DNA from: CAZUGA01 sp964626505
GTDB lineage: Bacteria; Pseudomonadota; Gammaproteobacteria; Methylococcales; UBA1147
NCBI GenBank assembly: GCA_964626505.1
Contig: CAZVFR010000010.1
Span: 1 to 27,318 of the forward strand
Reading direction: 5' to 3'
DNA length: 27,318 nt
Shown: positions 22,826 through 27,318 of the stretch, in pieces
Position numbering within the stretch: the first letter of the stretch is position 1
Layout of the letters: every line of letters begins with the position of its first letter
Notes under the pieces: generated by a model
What the model saw: the letters and a program-made list of their open reading frames with translations, nothing else
What the model was told of the DNA's origin: nothing
The model's database searches: none
Translations under genes and position numbers: made by a program

Positions 22826-25171
22826 TCATTCCGGCTGATAAAAGAAAAACCCCTGCGATTCCTGCTTGGCATGGTACATAGCCATATCGGCTTTCCTTAG
22901 CAAATCTGATAGTATCTGACCGTCTTCCGGATAGGTCGCAACTCCAATGCTGATGGATACCACCACTTGGTTTCCTTCCAAATCGAAGGGTTTGGAAAAC
23001 TCAGTCAAAATATTGTGCGCGACTTTGGTAACGCTGACGATAAGTTCGTCCAGTGAATCCAGCGCGCCCAATATAATCGTAAACTCGTCACCCCCCATGC
23101 GTGACAGCGTATCCGACGCGCGTAAGCATTCGGCCAAACGTTTCGCAACCTGTTGTAATAATAGATCACCGGCACCATGCCCTAACGAGTCATTTACGAC
23201 TTTAAAACGATCCAAATCCAGGAAAAGCAGCGGGACGCACAATTTTTTGCGCTTGGCCTCCGCCAACGCTTGATTCAAACGATCTTGGAATAAAATTCGG
23301 TTGGGTAGATTAGTCAACGAATCGAAATGCGCCAAGCGATTAATCTGTTCCTCGTTGTGTTTTTGCTCGGTAATGTCAGCAAATACACAAACGTAGCGCG
23401 ATGTTTCCTCGTCACCGTTATGAATTTCACTGATACTTAACCACTGGGGATAAGTTTCATCTGACTGGCGTTTATTCCAGACTTCGCCCTGCCATAATCC
23501 TTCATCGACTAACTTTTGCCACATCTGCTGATAAAACCCAGGACCGTGGTATTCCGAAGCAAAAAATGTTTCGAGAGTCTTCCCCATTACGTCTTCCTGG
23601 ATATATCCGGTAATGTTTGTAAATGCGTGATTGGTGCGTAGAATCTCTCCGTTGGCATTGACTATCATCACACCTTCGATAATATTTTCAAACACCGAAG
23701 CAGCCAGTTTCAATTCGTTCTCAGTGTTCTTTTTGGCACTAATATCCTGGCCGATCGAAAGAATCTCGACGACCTTACCCTGATCATCCCTGATCACCCG
23801 ATTTGTCCAGGAAATCCATACCAGAGTCCCGTCACGCTTGATATTCTCAAATTCATTGTCGCCATGACCTACCGGATATTCCGAAAGTTCCCGAATCATT
23901 TTGTGCAAATCACGACGGTTGACGGGATCTCTATCCGGAACTATGGTCCCTAGCACGTTACGGCCAACAATTTCTTTGTCCGAATAACCAAAATATTTTT
24001 GCGCGAATTGATTGAAAAAGGTCACAAAACCATTCGGATCCCAACGCAGGATGATGCTGTTGGCATTTTCCACCAATTGGCGATAATTGGTCTCACTGCG
24101 GCGAAGCTCGCGAGTCCTTTGATTAAACTTTTCCTTCAACTCATCTTTCGTCTGAACAAGTTGTTGGCGAGACGCAACCAGTTGTTTCTGAGTGGCTTCA
24201 GACAACATAAAGAAGACCGCCAGAACGCCCAGTCCAACCACTGTTACCGCGGCAATCACGATGGTTGACGCTCGATTCGATTGCTTTACGACTTTGGCTA
24301 CATCAACCAACGCTACGATTTCGGCGACCAAATTCTTGTTTGCATCGAATAGCGGAAATTTAATCAGACAATAATGCGCCCCACTCGAGGAAAATCGCGG
24401 AATCGAATCCCCATTGGGCTTACCTAGCGATTCACCAATAAAATGCAAAACCTCGGATGAAAAGCTTGCCGATTCGACTGGAATCAAAACATGATTAGGA
24501 TAACTCTCCCAGCTCGCGTTTACGCCTGTACCCCCTTGCAGCTGTGGCCAATCCGCGCGGTGCAAATAATCTTTGTTGATCGCGACAAACAACGCCGGCT
24601 CTAATAAATTGCTCAATCGAAACAGAATCTGGTTGATATTAGTTCCTAGCTCGACAAAGCCCAATAGAAGATCTTTCTCGTACCACGGTGCAACGACCCA
24701 ATAACTTAGTTGCCCATACTTCCCCATCTCCAAACCACGCGCGATTTTGCCGCTACGTCCGGCTTCCAGTGCCGCAACTTCATTCATAGTTCCGGCTGAA
24801 ACCCCAGGATTTTCGACGCGTAAAAGATTGGCGCGTTGTGAGTCCGCGTAGGCTAAACTGCTGATAAGATTTCTGGACTTGAGTTCTTCGAACAAACTCA
24901 AGCTCAGTTCAAACAACAAACTATGATTACCTTGCTTAAGGGCTTGTTTCAGTGCTTCGTTGCGCTCCAGGGTCACTAATATCGCGACCATTTTTTCGCT
25001 ATGCTCGGTAAGTTTCGCCTGGTATAGACGTTGAATATAACGGCCATGTCCAGCCGCATAATCAACTATCGCATGTTCGGCCTGCAACCGCAGCACACCG
25101 ATCGTGGCTAACAAGACCAAAACCACGACGACCGTCAGCGGTAGTACGATTCGCGAGCGAAGATTTACCAT
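22826..25171 (-). CDS. Membrane sensor PAS-PAS-GGDEF diguanylate cyclase
   Basis: A 781-residue inner-membrane enzyme predicted to make c-di-GMP. Membrane segments at about 9-28 and 302-323 flank a periplasmic sensor of about 270 residues that resembles Cache-type double sensor domains. Then come a coiled coil (about 325-360), PAS (about 360-475), PAS (about 488-600) and GGDEF (about 612-778). The active site GGDEF is at 693-697, and an inhibitory RASD at 684-687 lies five residues before it. No EAL domain is present. It is downstream of the aldolase gene on the same strand, with a 61-bp gap. Its ligand cannot be guessed. Confidence 0.93.
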   Translation of the reverse strand: MVNLRSRIVLPLTVVVVLVLLATIGVLRLQAEHAIVDYAAGHGRYIQRLYQAKLTEHSEKMVAILVTLERNEALKQALKQGNHSLLFELSLSLFEELKSRNLISSLAYADSQRANLLRVENPGVSAGTMNEVAALEAGRSGKIARGLEMGKYGQLSYWVVAPWYEKDLLLGFVELGTNINQILFRLSNLLEPALFVAINKDYLHRADWPQLQGGTGVNASWESYPNHVLIPVESASFSSEVLHFIGESLGKPNGDSIPRFSSSGAHYCLIKFPLFDANKNLVAEIVALVDVAKVVKQSNRASTIVIAAVTVVGLGVLAVFFMLSEATQKQLVASRQQLVQTKDELKEKFNQRTRELRRSETNYRQLVENANSIILRWDPNGFVTFFNQFAQKYFGYSDKEIVGRNVLGTIVPDRDPVNRRDLHKMIRELSEYPVGHGDNEFENIKRDGTLVWISWTNRVIRDDQGKVVEILSIGQDISAKKNTENELKLAASVFENIIEGVMIVNANGEILRTNHAFTNITGYIQEDVMGKTLETFFASEYHGPGFYQQMWQKLVDEGLWQGEVWNKRQSDETYPQWLSISEIHNGDEETSRYVCVFADITEQKHNEEQINRLAHFDSLTNLPNRILFQDRLNQALAEAKRKKLCVPLLFLDLDRFKVVNDSLGHGAGDLLLQQVAKRLAECLRASDTLSRMGGDEFTIILGALDSLDELIVSVTKVAHNILTEFSKPFDLEGNQVVVSISIGVATYPEDGQILSDLLRKADMAMYHAKQESQGFFFYQPE

Positions 25172-25232
25172 AAAAGCCGATCCATTTGGCGAGATGAATG
25201 TCGGTTAAACCGGAGTAATAAGCCGTATAATA

Positions 25233-26003
25233 CTATTTCTTATCGTCGATTAACGCAGCCAATGTAGACATCGCGGCGCTACTTGCGAATAGCACGTCAA
25301 CACCCACCGCGATAAGCGTATACCCCTGGGCAATATACGGTTTTACCGCATCTGCGTTGATACCGAAAAACCCCAGTTGTATACCTGCGTCACTGCAACA
25401 AATTCGAACTTTTTCAATCGCGGCAATCAATTCAGGATCGTCCAATTGTCCAATCTTACCCAGACTAGCCGACAAATCGTAGGGTCCGATCAATACTGCA
25501 TCAATACCGGGAACTGTGGCAATTTCTTCAATTCGGTTAACCGCATCGATATGCTCAGCCTGCACGATTACCGCAACCTGGTTATTGGCATCAGCCACGT
25601 ATTCGTTAAATCGGGCACCGTAGCCATGTGCTCTGCCTATCCCAACTCCACGGCTTCCGGTTGGCGGATATTTACATGACGAGACAACTGCACGCGCTTG
25701 TGCCGCGGAATTGACTTGGGGAACGATAATTCCGCTTGCACCAATGTCCAATGCCTTCTTAATCCAAACATCATCGCTATTCGGAACGCGAATAACACCC
25801 GGGCACCGATTACCCGCGGCTTGCAACAAGGACTGGGCTGTACTTGCGTCGAACGCACCGTGTTCGCAATCGATAAACAACCAATCGAAGCCCACATCGA
25901 CCATGATCTCGACCATTTCGGGAGACGGCAAGGTAATCATCGTCCCCAATAAAGTTTCGCCACCGACCAGTTTGTCCCGAAAGCCCATTAGTGTTTCCGA
26001 CAT
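25233..26003 (-). CDS. HpcH/HpaI-family class II aldolase/citrate lyase
   Basis: A 256-residue metal-dependent pyruvate aldolase of the HpaI/GarL type. Catalytic positions look complete and fall nearly at HpaI numbering: H48 in IDCEHG, R72 in VIRVP, Q148-x-E150 (metal) and D176 in GPYDLSASLG (metal). The open frame runs 36 codons further upstream, but ATG 26003 gives the family length and starts just before the conserved region. No strong ribosome site is seen. The true substrate is not readable from sequence. It is followed by the cyclase gene on the same strand. Confidence 0.88.
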   Translation of the reverse strand: MSETLMGFRDKLVGGETLLGTMITLPSPEMVEIMVDVGFDWLFIDCEHGAFDASTAQSLLQAAGNRCPGVIRVPNSDDVWIKKALDIGASGIIVPQVNSAAQARAVVSSCKYPPTGSRGVGIGRAHGYGARFNEYVADANNQVAVIVQAEHIDAVNRIEEIATVPGIDAVLIGPYDLSASLGKIGQLDDPELIAAIEKVRICCSDAGIQLGFFGINADAVKPYIAQGYTLIAVGVDVLFASSAAMSTLAALIDDKK

Positions 26004-26163
26004 GCGTTCATCTATAACAAATTCTAACCTGCCTGAATATAACAATAAACCACTTTGCAATGCAGCAATTAATTGCCTGGTTCCACAGAATCCGCTTGTT
26101 ACAGTTCGCAAAACACCGTCGACGCCAGATCAAGCGCGTATTTTTTCTTAGGCCTACTTCGCG

Positions 26164-26169
26164 TAGAAT
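26164..26169 (+). promoter_or_regulatory. Possible -10 box for the small exported protein gene
   Basis: TAGAAT matches the sigma-70 -10 consensus at 5 of 6 positions and lies 28 bases before ATG 26198. The -35 region, 17 bases upstream, is only a T-run, so this is weak. Confidence 0.3.
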
Positions 26170-26197
26170 TACCTCATAGCTAAACTCGGAGAATCAA

Positions 26198-26572
26198 ATG
26201 AACCACCATTTAATCAGATTGATTCTGGTTATAGGATGTGTAAGCGCTAGCAACCTGCAAGCCGAAGAACAATGGCAAGCATCAACCTTATCTGACGAAA
26301 CGATTAGCAAAATAAAATCTGAAACCGCTGAATATCACCGTTGTCTGGGCGGCGAGATTAAACAATTCCAACAAAAGCGAATGGATTCCCGAGATGCGGC
26401 CAATTTGATCTTGAAACGCTGTGAAAGCAAGCTATTACCCATACGTGAAACGTTTCTAGCGGAAAATGTAGAGGTTGCCGCGGTCGATCGCTATTTAACG
26501 AGAAAACGGCATCAAGCCGCTAGAAAGGTCTTACAAACGATGATGTTTGCCGCAAGCCAAAGAGCACCCTGA
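26198..26572 (+). CDS. Small exported protein of unknown function
   Basis: A 124-residue protein with a clear signal peptide (hydrophobic 5-17, likely cleavage after LQA at residue 22). The mature part is helical and charged, with two cysteines (C49 and C70) that could form a disulfide in the periplasm, and a basic C-terminal stretch RKRHQAARKVL. GGAG six bases before the ATG supports the start. I do not recognise the family. It lies alone on the + strand between the aldolase and the DUF2760-like gene. Confidence 0.75.
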   Translation: MNHHLIRLILVIGCVSASNLQAEEQWQASTLSDETISKIKSETAEYHRCLGGEIKQFQQKRMDSRDAANLILKRCESKLLPIRETFLAENVEVAAVDRYLTRKRHQAARKVLQTMMFAASQRAP

Positions 26573-26637
26573 AACCTTGTACTCAACACAATTTGAGCGC
26601 AACCTGACTAATTATAAAAACAGACCCACCAAGAGCG

Positions 26638-26659
26638 TAGCCGAATTCACATTCGGTTA
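26638..26659. promoter_or_regulatory. Hairpin upstream of the DUF2760-like gene
   Basis: TAGCCGAAT and ATTCGGTTA form a 9-base-pair stem (one G-T pair) around TCAC. It is not followed by a T-run on either strand, so it is a poor intrinsic terminator. It may be a regulatory or mRNA-stabilising hairpin 33 bases before the start. Confidence 0.4.
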
Positions 26660-26691
26660 CCTAAAAACAATTTTCCTTGAGGAATTTTCCG

Positions 26692-27318
26692 ATGAAACTC
26701 GATCTATCCGGAGTGCCCAACACCTTAGACCTGCTACACCTAGGTTTAGCAGGTCTCGCATTTATTGAAGCGATATTGTTGATCATACTGCTCAGTATCA
26801 TCATTATTGGCCTGGTTAGAAAAGACAAAAGCCCAGCGGCATCCAAACCGCAAGACCAACCCGCGGCGGAAAAGCCCCAAAAACCAATCCCTGAGCAGGC
26901 ACAAGTTGCCGCCGCCAAACCCACATCAAACTTAAAAGAGGCCAGCCCGGACGCAGCCCTGCAACTTTTGGGCTTGTTGCAGCAAGAGGCCCGTTTTGTT
27001 GATTTTATTGAAGAAGATGTTGCATCATTCTCGGATTCGGACATCGGCGCTGTAGCCCGAAAAGTACACGAAGGCTGTTCCAAGGTATTACATAAACATT
27101 TCGATTTCGAGCCCGTCCGCCAAGAGCAGGAAAGCAGCCGTGTAACAATCAAATCCGGATTCGACCCCACCGAGATACGCCTAACCGGCAATATTGTCGG
27201 TAAACCTCCGTTTACCGGCACCCTGGTACATAGAGGCTGGCAGGTTTCCGCGATCCGCTTGCCGAAACTCGCCGACGGCCATAATGTAAACGTTGTGGCC
27301 TCCGCAGAGGTCGAACTG
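26692..27318 (+). CDS. DUF2760-like membrane-anchored protein, 5' part (runs off window)
   Basis: 209 codons are present and the frame is open at the window end. GAGGA eight bases before ATG 26692 supports the start. One membrane segment (about 22-42) is followed by a Pro/Ala/Lys-rich linker (about 43-80). The soluble domain contains LQLLGLLQQEARFVDFIEED, then HKHFDFEPVR, VTIKSGFDPTEIRLTGN and PFTGTLVHRGW, which I recognise as DUF2760. In the genomes I recall, such genes precede Hsp70-like (DnaK/HscC-type) ATPases, which would lie just beyond this window. The function is unknown. Confidence 0.85.
   Translation, partial: MKLDLSGVPNTLDLLHLGLAGLAFIEAILLIILLSIIIIGLVRKDKSPAASKPQDQPAAEKPQKPIPEQAQVAAAKPTSNLKEASPDAALQLLGLLQQEARFVDFIEEDVASFSDSDIGAVARKVHEGCSKVLHKHFDFEPVRQEQESSRVTIKSGFDPTEIRLTGNIVGKPPFTGTLVHRGWQVSAIRLPKLADGHNVNVVASAEVEL

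Noticed and set aside
25187..25196. Ten-base match to the left arm of the palindromic repeat (GGCGAGATGA)
   Set aside because: It is too short, and flanking bases do not match.
26004..26111. N-terminal extension of the HpcH/HpaI aldolase
   Set aside because: The family starts near ATG 26003, and the catalytic numbering then matches HpaI closely. The extension has no family features.

Overview
The window looks like a chromosomal segment of a gammaproteobacterium. My best guess is a sulfur-oxidising or methanotrophic lineage. The reasons are the divergent rubredoxin / thiD-thiE arrangement, the free-standing soxY and soxZ, the REC-PP2C-HATPase plus STAS pair resembling Pseudomonas HsbR/HsbA, a chemotaxis operon in the order seen in Pseudomonas che2-type clusters, and a DUF2760-like protein. 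This rests on recognised families and gene order, not on a database search. I see no tRNA, rRNA, CRISPR, transposase or phage gene.

Left part (1-8600). On the + strand a truncated receiver domain is followed by a CheC/CheX-type CheY-P phosphatase and a PAS-PAS-GGDEF-EAL protein, so a phosphorelay appears joined to c-di-GMP turnover. On the - strand lie an NlpC/P60 lipoprotein, a DUF5063-like protein and a rubredoxin. Divergent from rubredoxin, a + strand operon runs thiD-thiE-soxY-soxZ-moeA: thiamine synthesis, a periplasmic sulfur carrier and a molybdenum cofactor enzyme.

Central part (8639-22186, - strand). The order of transcription is cheY, cheA, cheW, an Aer-like receptor with a CheR-tethering tail, a second cheW, a STAS protein, cheR, cheD, cheB and a short second receptor. 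A good intrinsic terminator follows, then an HsbA-like anti-anti-sigma protein, an HsbR-like response regulator/phosphatase/kinase, and a secreted staphylococcal-nuclease-like protein. One sensory locus therefore holds a full methylation/deamidation chemotaxis core and a partner-switch module. A small gene of unknown function (22436-22708) diverges from cheY.

Right part (22826-27318). A membrane PAS-PAS-GGDEF cyclase and an HpcH/HpaI aldolase lie on the - strand. A small exported protein and the 5' part of a DUF2760-like gene lie on the + strand.

Two observations stand out. First, there is a 159-bp imperfectly palindromic dispersed repeat. Two full copies (6831-6989 and 21631-21789) align without gaps and lie between genes of two unrelated operons. 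A half copy (9472-9530) lies at the hsbR-like/nuclease junction and has become coding sequence, and there are two short remnants. Second, CheD, the second receptor and the small divergent protein all end in the same C-terminal tail, acidic residues then [I/V]-E-L-F. The second receptor also carries a CheZ-like D-x3-Q motif. These suggest a tail-based docking network in a cluster that shows no cheZ.
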